In this document: in pieces, positions 36,251 to 47,340 of the stretch
Layout of the letters: each line of letters starts with the position of its first letter
Position numbering within the stretch: position 1 is the stretch's first letter
Assembly: GCA_028023455.1 (NCBI GenBank)
Contig: JAQFVV010012529.1
Span: 2,978,001 to 3,042,000 of the forward strand
DNA length: 64,000 nt
DNA from: Epiperipatus broadwayi
Lineage: Eukaryota > Onychophora > Udeonychophora > Euonychophora > Peripatidae
Direction of reading: 5' to 3'
Made by a program: the position numbers and the translations under genes
Notes under the pieces: generated by a model
What the model was told of the DNA's origin: nothing
What the model saw: only the letters and a program-made list of their open reading frames with translations
Database searches by the model: none

Positions 36251-38487
36251 TTTTTAATAGACTTGACTCCATTAGAAAAAAGTCTTAATGTGATAAAATA
36301 TGAATATTTTAGAACAAGTACTTTAATCTGTCATGCAAATAAATTGCTATTATTGATCTTGAATAGTTATTTTCTGAAAGTTAGTAGTCATTTTCTTGTC
36401 TCAACATTATCTTGAAGTTTTCTTTTGGGTTTTTTTTTTTTTTAAAAAAAAAAGGGGGGGATACTGAAATAATGAGAAAAGAACAATTAACCCTGTAGAA
36501 TTTTTTGAAGGAAGTAAAATACTGAAAGTTTTATTATGTTTGTAGTATTATTTTATTAAGAACATTTATGCATACCAGCTCATATATATGTAAATACATA
36601 ATATATTTTCAATCTATTATTTTATGCCTTTTGCAAAACTGCATTATTTATTTATTTTTTTAATAATTTTTTATTTGTTAATCTTGTATTATAGATATAT
36701 TAAAAATCATGTGTTTTATATATATATGTGTGTGTTGAAAAATATTGTACATATTCAGAAATATAGGAACAATATATTGTAACAGTCCAAAATGTTAACC
36801 CATACGAAAATCACCTAAGGGCAATCTGCATTTGCATTCCACATTCTGACGTCATCAATTCTCTTCTTTTACAGCTCACTAAAATCAGCTAGACATATGG
36901 GATTCTCATCATATTCTAATTAAATTATTGATTGCAAAATAATGACAAATAATGAGACATTACAATTTATTTATATATACGTATACTAAAAGTCAACGCA
37001 TACAGTAGCATAACTAGCTTGTCAACTTACAAACAAGTGCAAGCAATTATTTATTTATTATTAATTTTATTCATTAGTTTTATGAATTTTATGCACAGAT
37101 AATATGTATACACTGGTATAATATATTCTTATATGATTCTGAAAAGATGTCAACTTGCTGCATAGACTTATGATCACAAGTAATTGTTATCACAGTTTTA
37201 AGATTTAAAGGCCTAGCCAACTGAGGTTGTTAATACAGAGGCAATGATAGATCATTCTAAAAATGCTATAATTAACTTCAGACATTAATATGGGTAAGTA
37301 ACTAAAATAATATAGAAGATGTAAAATACAGGAAATAACATTTGTATTATATTAATCTATGGAACACTAACAACTACATGTACGAAGTATATGCAAATGA
37401 TTGGAATAAGCTTCTACTGTATACTACTGCTCAGAATAAATAAACAACACATAAGACTGATGGAAGATGCATACATATCACATCAAGATATGTACAAAGA
37501 CAAAACAGATAATATACGATAGGAATTACTCTCTACCACATACTATTGCACTAAATAAAATAATAAATGTAAGAGGCCAGCAATCGCAAATGGTATTACA
37601 ATCATCTCAGATAAATAAAGTAAACAAATGTTTCACATTCTGAGACAAAGACAAGCCTAAATTAAAGCAGCTAACTTCAGAGAATACTCTACATGATTCT
37701 TTCTCAAGTCTGGAGTGATAGTTTGCTTAAAACTGAGAACTATTCATATATAAACAATGACAATATTAATCTAACCTGTCTATACAGCCAGATTGAACTC
37801 CATTCAGGATTTGTTAAATTACAGGTTTAAAATGTTTTTTATACTTTGAATGAAGTGGGTTTTATCAAAATTAATAAATCATAAGCATGGCCAGAGATTA
37901 CTATAATATAATTTGATTGCTTTATATGAAATTATTGCTGATTAAATTGTGGCATGATAAAGGGAATAACGCAACAATCTCTTGCTATATCCACTTATAA
38001 ACAGATAAAGCAAATAATTATTGACTAAAATATTTTCATTAGAGAGGGATAAATAATATTTATAATATTCTTTTAAAGTTCACACGTATTCTTTTCAGCA
38101 ATAAAAGTAATAAATGAAAAAAAAAAGTTTAGTAAATATTAAAATTAGTTTTTCAATTAACAAATAATATTTTAAAACAAATTTATAGTTTTAGCTCAAG
38201 TTAGTAAAATGAGCAATATTTATTTTATGTTGGTTTTTGAACAGTAAATAGATTTTTTTTATTACCTGAAAGTGGATATGGTCTTAGAAAGAAAAAAAAA
38301 TGTCCAGGTTCACATTAGTCCCATAATATCAGAGGTGATTAAAAACAGTTTTGTCCAATCTTGTGATCTTAAAGTGATTAAAAAAAAAAATAATAAAATA
38401 AAGCAGGAGAAAAATAATACAATCATGACTTGAAAATCAAAGGTATAAAAAAACAATCAATTTATCTATCTGCCTATTTATTAAAGT
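36251..38487. other. AT-rich interval, nothing recognised
   Basis: Contains a T run followed by A and G runs near 36430-36460 and a TA/TG microsatellite near 36718. No gene or structured repeat was identified. Confidence 0.4.
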
Positions 38488-38775
38488 AGTTTTGGTTTTA
38501 ATATTTTCTAATTGTAATAATACATATGAATTCTTTTATTTATTTAAATTTTCGATAAGATTTGAGTTTTTATTTGGATTTGACAAAATATCTGGAACAA
38601 TTTATGGGTACTTTTGATGAAATCTTTAAAATTGTTTTATTTTTAATATTTGCTAATTGTAGTAATACAAACTTTGGGGGGGTTTGAATTTTTGATGAAA
38701 TTTGAAAGTTTTTTTTTTTTTTGATTGGCAAAAATATCAGGAACAGTTGTATAGGTACTATGAATGAAATGTTCA
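38488..38775 (+). repeat. Diverged ~140-bp tandem duplication
   Basis: Copy 1 (about 38488-38627) and copy 2 (about 38628-38775) share, in order, TTTTAATATTTTCTAATTGTA-like, TCGATAAGATTTGA-like and AATATCTGGAACA-like blocks with spacing preserved. Homopolymer runs of G and T have expanded in copy 2. Confidence 0.65.
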
Positions 38776-40049
38776 AGATTGCTTATTGCTGATTAGTTCA
38801 GCAATAGTTTGGTAGTTCTTCTAGATCAAAATTGTTCTAGAGCATCTAATAAAATGGTATCATTATGCAAAATTTATCAATAGATTTATTCATTTTGAAG
38901 TTACAGTGAATCTAATATATATATATATATATATTGTAAGAATATATACAGTATGAAGTAAAGAGCAGATGGAAATATTGCTCTTACTTTACTGATATAT
39001 AACCTTAATAAAAATATTTTTTATAATGCTTGAATGATAATAGCAAATTTATTGCACACAATTGAGTAAATTATTTAAGGCATGGGGTGGATGCTTTAAT
39101 TATTACAGACATTTTTAACTCTTGCATTCTGCCATTTTCTATTGTCCCAACTAATGAGAGTTTTTGGAAATGCTTAATCTTTCTGTTTATATGAAATTTG
39201 TATTTTACACTAAAACTCAATAAATTGGACTTGATTTCCTTTTCATCTAATTTTATAAGCAAATATTTTTAAAAATCACATTTGATGATTTTAAACATTT
39301 AAAACTGATTTGTAAATAAAATAATATATATAAACATCATCACAAATATTTACATAAACAACTAAAACTAAAAATGAACAAATTTGTTTTTATTTCAAGT
39401 TTTTTTTTTTAAAGATGAGTGGATGAAGTTAAGTTTGTGATAATTATTAAATTCTGCTTTAAAATGTGATATTTTCTTACAAAAATTACAATATTTTAAA
39501 AGATTTTAACAGTAAATCAATTTTGATGTAATAAACATTGTCATTTTTTTTCTTTATATTACAGAATGAAGTTTATTAACTTTTCTTTTTAAAAATAAAA
39601 CATAAATGAATAAATTGAAAGTTTACTTGTGTATTTCTTTATAATAATCAACTAATTGTGCATCAAAATAATCAAAAATATTCTATAAACATGCAAAAAC
39701 TATTTTAAATTATACTTCAAAATCTTCATATGAAAACTAGACCAGAGGAAAGTGAACACCCTCTAGGCATTTCTTTTGTCAAAAAAAAACAAAGGATAAA
39801 TCTTTTGATATTAATCACAGTCTGTAAGATGCTGACGTCTTCAGATTTTTTTCAACTTTTAACATCAATAAATGCATTATATTAAAATTACTTTTAAAAA
39901 AAAAACATGGGTTTATTATCATTTAACATAATGTTAATACTACAATCTAAAGTTACAGACCTTCAGCACTTTTTTTAAAGAAATTTTCATTGAAGTGAGG
40001 GTTTACAAGTTAAACTTTACATTATATTGTTTTGTTAAGCCATTAAGCA
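38776..40049. other. AT-rich interval, nothing recognised
   Basis: AT-rich sequence with a TA run near 38918. No supportable feature. Confidence 0.4.
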
Positions 40050-40105
40050 TAACCATCTCTTATACTAGCACTACTGTATGGAGAGTTTTGCATTGTTTAT
40101 ATTAT
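40050..40105 (+). mobile_element. Miniature rearranged copy of the hammerhead element
   Basis: About 55 bp made of two family pieces. AACCATCTCTTATACTAGCAC is the reverse complement of the unit start. It is joined directly to ACTGTATGGAGAGTTTTGC and ATTGTTT, which match the unit 3' end. This is the same inverted-start-plus-tail arrangement as the left edge of the 41.6 kb copy, reduced to a minimum. A target duplication was not found. Confidence 0.5.
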
Positions 40106-41603
40106 TTTATGTTTGTAAATTGATAATTGCTTCCATGAGAGAAAAAAAATGCTAATATCTTTGAAATATTGCCAGACCATAATGGCAAATATTCACATAA
40201 TACATAGATTTGGTTCAATCAGCTATTTCCATGAGACAAAGACTTGACCGTATGAGAAAATGTTATCTGTGCAAAGCATTCTGGAACCAATAATAATTTT
40301 GATAACTAGCTAGAATGCATAAATGATTGATTGCCTCACTTTTATGAAAAAAAGTTTATATATGAATGTGTTGAGAAAACTTATAAAATATTATAAATAT
40401 GAAAAATTGTAATTATTAAATGATAGTAATGCTTATCTTGCATAAATGGTCTCTGCTCCAAAGGCAGCAATTCTGTATATATATACACATACATGCAAGA
40501 TATTTTGTATCTAAGTGTTGATTATTTAAATGGAATTACTTTATATATTATATTATTGATTTGTTTGAACAGGATATACTCGCACAGAGTGGCATTACAA
40601 TATAAAGTTGCTTTTGTACACATAAGCACAATTTATATATTTTAGTATTTTTCCTTTATTCTATTACTGGTAAATTTGTCTAGACTTAAGCAGTATTTGT
40701 CAGCTAGTCTGATTGACATTGTGCAGTTAAGATCATTACATTCTTTTTATTCTCCAGAAGATTGTGAATTTTGGAAGAATTTGATAAGAATTTTATAACT
40801 TCTTAAAGAGATAATAGAAGTTGGGGGAAAGAATGCTTTAAAATTTTGTTGTGGGTAATTTAATTAACACTTATGGCGAAAGTTTCTGCTTGATTTATAT
40901 TTTGATTAACAGCTGTTCTAAAGTTTTCAGTTTATTTTTCTTTTTATTGGTTAAAACTGTATATAGAAAATCATTCATCACCAAAGTATTCGAAGAAAAA
41001 AAAACTAAAAAATAAATGTTTGTGTTATTTTATAATTGAGTGATGTAATTAAGAAACAATCAGGAAATAACTAGATTTGCAAATACAGTAATTAAGATGG
41101 GTTTGGAGAGTCTAACTAAATAGTAGTCTGTTTATTTGCTTGTTTTTTTTTTTAAAAAAAAAATAAGTCTGAGTGATTTGAATTATTGATTAGAAAATAT
41201 ATAAATAAAGTACTATAATATAAAAAGAATCATTAAATAAAATAAAATTGGATTAATCAATAATAGAGACTGAATAGATATATTAATTTAGATATTTATT
41301 ATTCATTATTTTTATTGTTTATAAATTTGCGAGTCATTTATAAGCCGAAAGTCTTTTTGAAATCAATTAAATCTAAATAAGTCACTATGGATTCTTGATT
41401 TTAAAAATATGTCAGCTCTCACAAAATGATGAAGATTGCATTATATTGCAATTGTACCATTTGTATTTACAATCAATATTGATAGGATTTTAGTTGCATA
41501 TATGTAGTATCTGTTAATGGAATCATCATTCATATACAAAAGTAGAGAAGAAAATAATAAGTTTGAATTAAACACAAAAAAATTTAATGGGGAAAGGCAA
41601 CAC
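40106..41603. other. AT-rich interval, nothing firm
   Basis: A stretch near 40575-40610 (GCACAGAGTGGCATTACAATA) weakly resembles the 3' part of the hammerhead family but is too short to claim. The remainder is AT-rich and featureless. Confidence 0.35.
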
Positions 41604-41618
41604 AAAAATAAAAAGCAC
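41604..41618 (+). repeat. Target-site duplication, left (hammerhead element)
   Basis: AAAAATAAAAAGCAC, identical to 42115-42129. Confidence 0.9.
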
Positions 41619-41723
41619 TAAACATCACATGATCACCATCTCTTATGCTAGCACATAACTGTGGTTTGCCTGTTTAATAACAGTTATGTGCTAGCATAAG
41701 AGATGGTGATCATGTGATGTTTA
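41619..41723. repeat. Perfect 44-bp inverted repeat at the element start
   Basis: Arms 41619-41662 and 41680-41723 are exact reverse complements, with a 17-nt loop GGTTTGCCTGTTTAATA. It was created at insertion and not inherited, since the 10.7 kb copy has only the right arm. Confidence 0.95.
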
Positions 41724-41798
41724 AGGTTTTAACACCAATCCTGCCTAATAGGATAGTGGTGGCTATGGTTATTAAAGAGCTGAAGACACCAAAATGTA

Positions 41799-41824
41799 TG
41801 GGTGCTGAACTGAGTTCAGACCCA
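41799..41824 (+). other. Conserved hairpin within the hammerhead element
   Basis: TGGGT and ACCCA enclose TGAAC and GTTCA around TGA. It is the counterpart of 10989-11013. Confidence 0.5.
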
Positions 41825-41965
41825 TATGACTATATAAGCTATTGAGCTTAGATTGAAAATATTGTGTTTTCAATTTTATTCTCATAGTTTTGTAGTTAAG
41901 TAGAGATAAAAGGTGGCTGCTGGAGGGTTGCATTATATCTTAAGATCTAGATGCAGTGCTCGCAG

Positions 41966-42024
41966 ATCCAAGGCTCCTCACTGATGAAGACCACAAGTCA
42001 GAAACTAGTCTGGGGGTATTACAT
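41966..42024 (+). ncRNA. Type I hammerhead ribozyme, copy 3
   Basis: Core CTGATGA is at 41981-41987 and GAAA at 42001-42004. Stem II is GAC with GTC around CACAA. Compared with GGC/GCC in copy 1 this is a two-sided change that keeps the pair, so the helix is under constraint. Stem III is AC/GT around TA, and the GTC triplet ends at 42010. Inner stem I, TCCTCA with TGGGGG, is complete with wobbles. The outer part of stem I (ATCCAA against TTACAT) has two mismatches, so activity may be reduced. The loop against loop contact region in stem I is otherwise as in copy 2. Confidence 0.83.
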
Positions 42025-42114
42025 GAGTAGTCACTAGATGGGAATTTTATGCACAAGCCTTCTGGCACCCATTGATTACTCTGGTTGTCACAGTATGGAT
42101 AGTTTTGCCTGTTT

Positions 42115-42129
42115 AAAAATAAAAAGCAC
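42115..42129 (+). repeat. Target-site duplication, right (hammerhead element)
   Basis: AAAAATAAAAAGCAC, identical to 41604-41618. Confidence 0.9.
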
Positions 42130-43559
42130 GAAAGTCATATATATTTGAAACATATTAGAATTATTTTTGCTTTTGTCCAGAAAAATTAAACTTAGAATTA
42201 ACTTATTTTTGATTCCTTTGGATTTTGAATGGTGGCTCTATCAATGGGAAAGACAAGCATGTATATAGTGCTGATTAAGAATTTATATTTATTATTTTTG
42301 CAATCAGTCCATTGATAAAGGGCTCATTAATCTCAAATCATTATTTTTTAATCCTAGTTTATTGACCACATTACGTGGCTAGATTAATTAAGTATGGAAC
42401 TGTTATCAGAAAGAAAAATTCTAAAATTGTTTGACCTGGAAAAATTTTGAGATTCTCCCGACCCAATCTCAAATCATTAGATCATAGGCATGATAAGTAG
42501 ATGTGACACAAAATCGTAAATGTTTGCCCAATATTTTAATTTCATATATAATTATATTTTTTCACATTCTAAAACTGTAAAGTTAATTTGATCCTTTTCT
42601 TATCTTCTTTTAAGTAATTTGGGCATTGTTTTTGATAACTAAATTGCCTAGTGTACTTAATAAATGTGAGAAAGTTTAACTCCTGTTTTTTTTTTTAATT
42701 AGTATATTGCTTTGTACAGTTTCATCTTAAGAAATCATGTTTAGAGAACAAATAATAATAGATCAAAATTTACAAAATAATTTTATATACATTTTTACTT
42801 AAGTAATTTGAATTTTTATTTTGAATGGATATATTATTACATATTTGTTTCATTTTAATCAGTATAACAATTATGAACTTTCACATTTGAACCTTAATGT
42901 AGGGTTATTCATATCATGTTTAAGAATAGAATGCATTATGCTTCCCTTCATTAGATTTAAATTTAATTCTAGTATTGTTTTGCTTTTTGTGCAGATATTT
43001 GTATGCATTAATATGTGGTGAATGTGTCAAATATGACACTTTGCAGGATTAAATATGGTACATTAGACCTCTGCTGATAAAAAGTAGACTTAGTTCTTGT
43101 AAAGTAATACTGTAATCAAAAACTTATTTTTTAAATTTATAATGAAAATATATAGAAAAGAATGCTGCTCTACATTTATTCTGAAGCACCAATTTGACAC
43201 CTGTTTCATCTTGAGATGCCTAATCCTGAGGGAATCCATACTACTTTTTTGATAATCATTTTGTAATTGGCATTTTATATTTATTAGTTAGGCTTTGTTT
43301 ATTCTTCATGAGCTTTGTAGTTTTGTTTTTTTTATTTTCAGTTATCCTTCATATGACTAAAAAAAAAACATGAATAAAAGAAAAATGAATAGTAATCCCA
43401 AATAGAAATTTAATAATCAGTGTGAAAATGAGTTTTTAGTTATATCTCGATTTTTAAGAAAACCATTGAGTATTGTCTGTAAGAACACCTTAGATTCAAA
43501 TAGAAGAAAAATAAAATATATTACATGGGTTTAAATTTTTGATTAAAAAACAAGAAATC
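42130..43559. other. AT-rich interval, nothing recognised
   Basis: AT-rich sequence with short chance frames (for example 42821-43021). No repeat border was found. Confidence 0.4.
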
Positions 43560-45000
43560 AAAAGAAAATAAATTATGCTCTTTAAAAGAAGTCATGCAAA
43601 TTTAGCAATCTCAAAGAAATTGTTAAACTTTTCCTCCAAGAATTTGTAAGCTATCTTAGTGAAAATATTGAAAGAAAAATAAATGAAAAATAAATCAAGT
43701 AATTATGAGACACATTGAACACAATTCTAACACAGTGTGTTTGAGCAATGTAAGACTTCATCTATATTGGCATATTCTTTTATTTAGCTCTGAACAAATC
43801 TTATGACATATATGATATTGCATAATTAAGCACTTTTATAAGAGAAATTGTTGACAGTTTAAAAATCTTTAAAGAGCCTATCAGTCTTGAGTCATTTCAT
43901 GGAAAACAAGAGGTGACAAAGTAAAACCATAGTAGAAAATCTATAAATAGATTAAACATTTTGAATAAAACTTATCAGTATTTGTACTAAAAGAACTTCA
44001 TCAGTGATAGTAAAATTACTGGGACTACAATTTCATTTAAAATCTTGTGGACCACCTTCTAGTTAAATATCATTACATTATCCACCAAAAGTCTGATGGT
44101 ATGGAAAAATTTTAAATTTAGAGCAAGTTGTGTCAATGTTTGTAAAATGTATGCATTAAATTAGAGCAAGAGTATTAAAAGATCACAATCAGAGAATTGG
44201 GGAAATATTAAATATGGAATATGGTGGTGATCTCATCCACAATTGTGTGAGATGCATATTCTCTAGAAAACAGATTTAAAGTAGATTTGAAAATTGGAAA
44301 ATTCTGTTCATGATTTTTCAGAAGAAAAAATTAGCATCTTGAAAAAAGAGCTCTTTTATCTAATAATAATTGTCCTATTTGATTTAGTGTAGTGCCAGAC
44401 TTTAGAGCTCAAATTCCATGGATTGTGGCCTAGTTCTGACAATTCTTTTACTTGAGCTTATGAATCTTTCAATTATTTATTTTTATAGCTATTTAATTTA
44501 GCATTATTATTGATGTAATCAGTCATTTCAATGATCTTAACCTAAACTGCAAAGGAACAGATTGCTTCTCAGTTCCGTAAAAGATATCAATGCATTCAAA
44601 ATGAAAGTAAAGCTATTCATTTTTCAGTTAAAAAAAAACAGTGATTTGATCCAGTTTCTGCATTTAAAAGAACAAAAATTAAATATATTTAAAATATTAG
44701 ATTATTGCAAGTGTCATTTGAATGTTGTTTTTGTGAATTTGTTCAAAAAGATTGTATATTTACATTTATAAATGCCTTTTCTCTCAGTGAACAAAAAAAT
44801 TTTGAGGATGCTTAGTAACATACAAAAATGGAACTTGTTGAAAATTAAACTTTGGATAATTATTAAAAATATAAACAGTTTCAGAAGTAAGAAAACTGGT
44901 GTAGAATTATACAAGTTGGTTTGCAGAAACATATATATATGTGAAGAAGCATTTTCATCCATGAAATTGATAATAAAGATAAAAAAAACAGTGTTATGAT
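43560..45000 (+). pseudogene. Decayed hAT transposase (ZBED5/GTF2IRD2-like)
   Basis: Broken plus-strand translation follows a hAT transposase in order. At about 43770-43930 it reads LALNKSYDIYDIA..STFIREIVDSLKIFKEPISLESFHGKQE, the counterpart of the LALDESTD..D.AQ..IFIRG segment, with the first catalytic Asp lost. Around 44060-44270 there are an IIHQ motif and EYGGDLIHNCVR. A 70-codon frame at 44562-44771 reads DINAFKMKVKLFIFQLKKN. A 76-codon frame at 44772-44999 ends in ICEEAFSSMKLI, the C-terminal dimerisation signature. It differs in sequence from the 51 kb hAT, so it is a second, much older family member. Terminal repeats were not found. Confidence 0.65.
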
Positions 45001-46045
45001 TGTTTGACTCATATTTGAAAAATGTTTTGCTGATTTTTTAAATAAACTTAACCTCAAGCATTTAAAGTCTGATTAAAGCAAAACAGATTCAAAAGACTTT
45101 AAATTAATTCCATAGTGTATCATTGAACATATATTGACATCTTTATATAAAAAATCGAATAGTAGCACAAGAAATCACATCTAAATTCATGCATGAAAAA
45201 AGCATACGAACTATAAAATATTAGCTATCCCTAAAATACAATATAGGAACTTGATATAAATAGTCTCAATATTAGAGCAAACTATAGTTTATATGGCCCA
45301 TTGTCATATGATGACTGCTTGTTTGCTTTCTGATGACATAATTTTGATATATGACTTCAGTTAAATAATTATATCTGGGAATTATCCAATGATCTTCTAG
45401 CTTTACTTGCTTTCATGATAGAACCTTTTTTAGAATTTCTGACTATATTATTTTGTGCTACAATCATTTGCCATAGAATTATGCATATATCATTGTTGTT
45501 TGATCAGATGATAGCAAATATGTGGATTGTTTCTATCACTTAGGATACAAACATTTATTAAATTTACACATTGTCATTAATTTTCTATCATCTTATATTG
45601 TTAATTTGAAATATTGCATTATGTCTCATATTCTTTCAATTTCTCTTTTTTTTAAAAATTACAATATTGGTTTTTCAATAAAAATAATTTTATTGACATA
45701 TTTAATAATTACAACAATTTTATAAAAATATTTATAAATAAAATATATACTTTTTTAACAATTTTCAAAATCAAATGAAAGAGAAAAGCATGGTTGTTTT
45801 ATTTTGCAAATAATAAATGCTTTTATCATGAGAAATATTTTTTGTTTTATATGAAGGATTAATTAAAATTATAAATATTTAATTTCTTTGATAAATAATA
45901 TATTTATATATTATTGTAATATGTAACATATTTCTGATTTTATTAGATATTGAAGTTTTTCTTTGTTTAATTAATTGACAACACACATACATCCTTTATT
46001 ATCATATATTTGTATGTAATTAATGTTTTTATATTGGACTTTTAG
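45001..46045. other. Presumed intron upstream of the stonin exon
   Basis: AT-rich sequence ending in TTTTTATATTGGACTTTTAG, a usable 3' splice site. No upstream stonin exon was recognised in it or in the rest of the window, so the intron is long or the earlier exons lie outside. Confidence 0.5.
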
Positions 46046-46308
46046 GTGCTTATTCAACTCAGTTGCTTGTCTGTCGTTTGGAACTAGCATCTTATGATGA
46101 AATTCCAGAAAACTTCAACCAGTATGCTGATGTTGAATTTACTATGCCAATGACAACAGCATCCCATTCAACTGTACGTAGCATTTCTGTTGCCAACTCT
46201 TCTCCACCTGAAAAGTTTGTTCGGTATCTTGGCAAATATGAGTACAAAATTGAAATTGAACTTACAGTGGGATCAGAATCAAACATAGGCGACACTTCTT
46301 CATCATGA
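46046..46308 (+). CDS. Terminal coding exon of a stonin-family endocytic adaptor
   Basis: The exon follows AG at 46044-46045, enters in the phase that needs one base from the previous exon, and ends at TGA 46306-46308, giving about 87 residues. The translation AYSTQLLVCRLELASYDEIPENFNQYADVEFTMP and then STVRSISVANS..PEKFVRYLGKYEYKIEIEL matches the C-terminal end of the mu-homology domain of stonins as I know it, including the VEFSMPTTSAS..SVRSISV segment of human stonin-2. Stonins are AP-2 and clathrin-associated adaptors that sort synaptotagmin during synaptic vesicle endocytosis. A Ser/Thr-rich tail ends the protein. Which stonin paralogue this is cannot be decided from one exon. It is the only host exon I recognise in the window. 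Confidence 0.8.
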
Positions 46309-47340
46309 GGTTAGCTGCAGAAGTAGCAAACTCTATAGTCATTCACAATTTTTGATCCATCTCCATAGCAACAATCACTATAAAGGTGTTCTTTGTATCA
46401 AAATTATATTTGTAACAATCAAGCACAGATTAGGAGGAAAAATTAGTTACTAACATGATTTTTTAGTATTCTATTTAATCTGTTCTATTGTTGGTATTAT
46501 AGGGCAGATATCTGGATCATCTGCTTATTGATAAAATAATCAGTTTTGTAAGGAGATCCATTAATGAAATTTATAAATTTGATTGTATTTCTGAACATCC
46601 TTTTCTATGTATATATTCAGCATTTTTTTTTTTTTTTTGTATATGGAAGGATGTTGGAATTATCTGTATTTATACAAGTAAGATAAGTAATATCAAGAAA
46701 GATTAATTAAGTTTTGAATTTAAAAATACGTTTTATATTTTGATGTTTAATGGAATTTCAATCATTAAAGGTCATTAATGCTGACAATGCAAGTAAAGAG
46801 ATATGTAAATCAAATTAAAATTGCAGGTATCACTTAGGTATTTAAAACAATAATTATTATTTATTTGGCATAGCATTTTAATTTGATGCTGCCAGTTGAT
46901 GTGCTGTTTCTATTGTTGCTAACACTAATACAGTCCAGATATCCTATCCTATTTTTTTTATATATATATAAAATGCTGTTTACCAAAGAATCAATCTTGT
47001 TGCTATGGCAATAAAAAAATAGTTTTATTTTCCTAGAGCAATAAGTCTCCATAAAGAGAGCCACTGTCTTGTCTTGTTCTAGCTGTTCAGTGTACATGTA
47101 TACATATCCATAATAGACTTTCCTGTATATACTTAAAATTATAAATATATATATATATGTTTGTTCCATATACATGTAAGAAAAAGGTTATGTACTGATA
47201 CAGCTGCCTGAGTATTTTGAGCCTCAATTTTTAGATTGCCGTTTACGGCCATTGTGCCTTTGTTGGCCTCTTATATATAACTTTATGGGAGCTTTTGTTT
47301 CCATTCCGTAGCAATTCAAGGTGTGGCTCTAAAAAAAAAA
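46309..47340 (+). other. Probable stonin 3' UTR and downstream sequence
   Basis: After the stop the sequence remains less AT-rich than average to about 46600, and again at 47170-47330, consistent with a 3' UTR. I could not fix the poly(A) site. Short TA runs lie near 46960 and 47145. Confidence 0.4.

Larger units (their letters stand above)
41619..42114 (+). mobile_element. Hammerhead-ribozyme element, complete insertion
   Basis: A 496-bp insertion bounded by a perfect 15-bp duplication. It starts with an inverted copy of the unit start (41619-41662), then the last bases of a unit (GGTTTGCCTGTTTAATA), then one whole unit from 41680 to the family 3' end TTTTGCCTGTTT at 42114. The unit aligns along its length with the 10.7 kb locus. 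It is non-coding, with a hammerhead at 41966-42024. Duplication length, fixed 3' end and inverted 5' piece match PLE-style target-primed insertion. The presence of unit-end bases before the unit start implies a circular or tandem RNA template. Confidence 0.85.

Noticed and set aside
40575-40610. A further copy of the hammerhead family
   Set aside because: Only about 20 scattered matching bases, with no shared 3' end or duplication.
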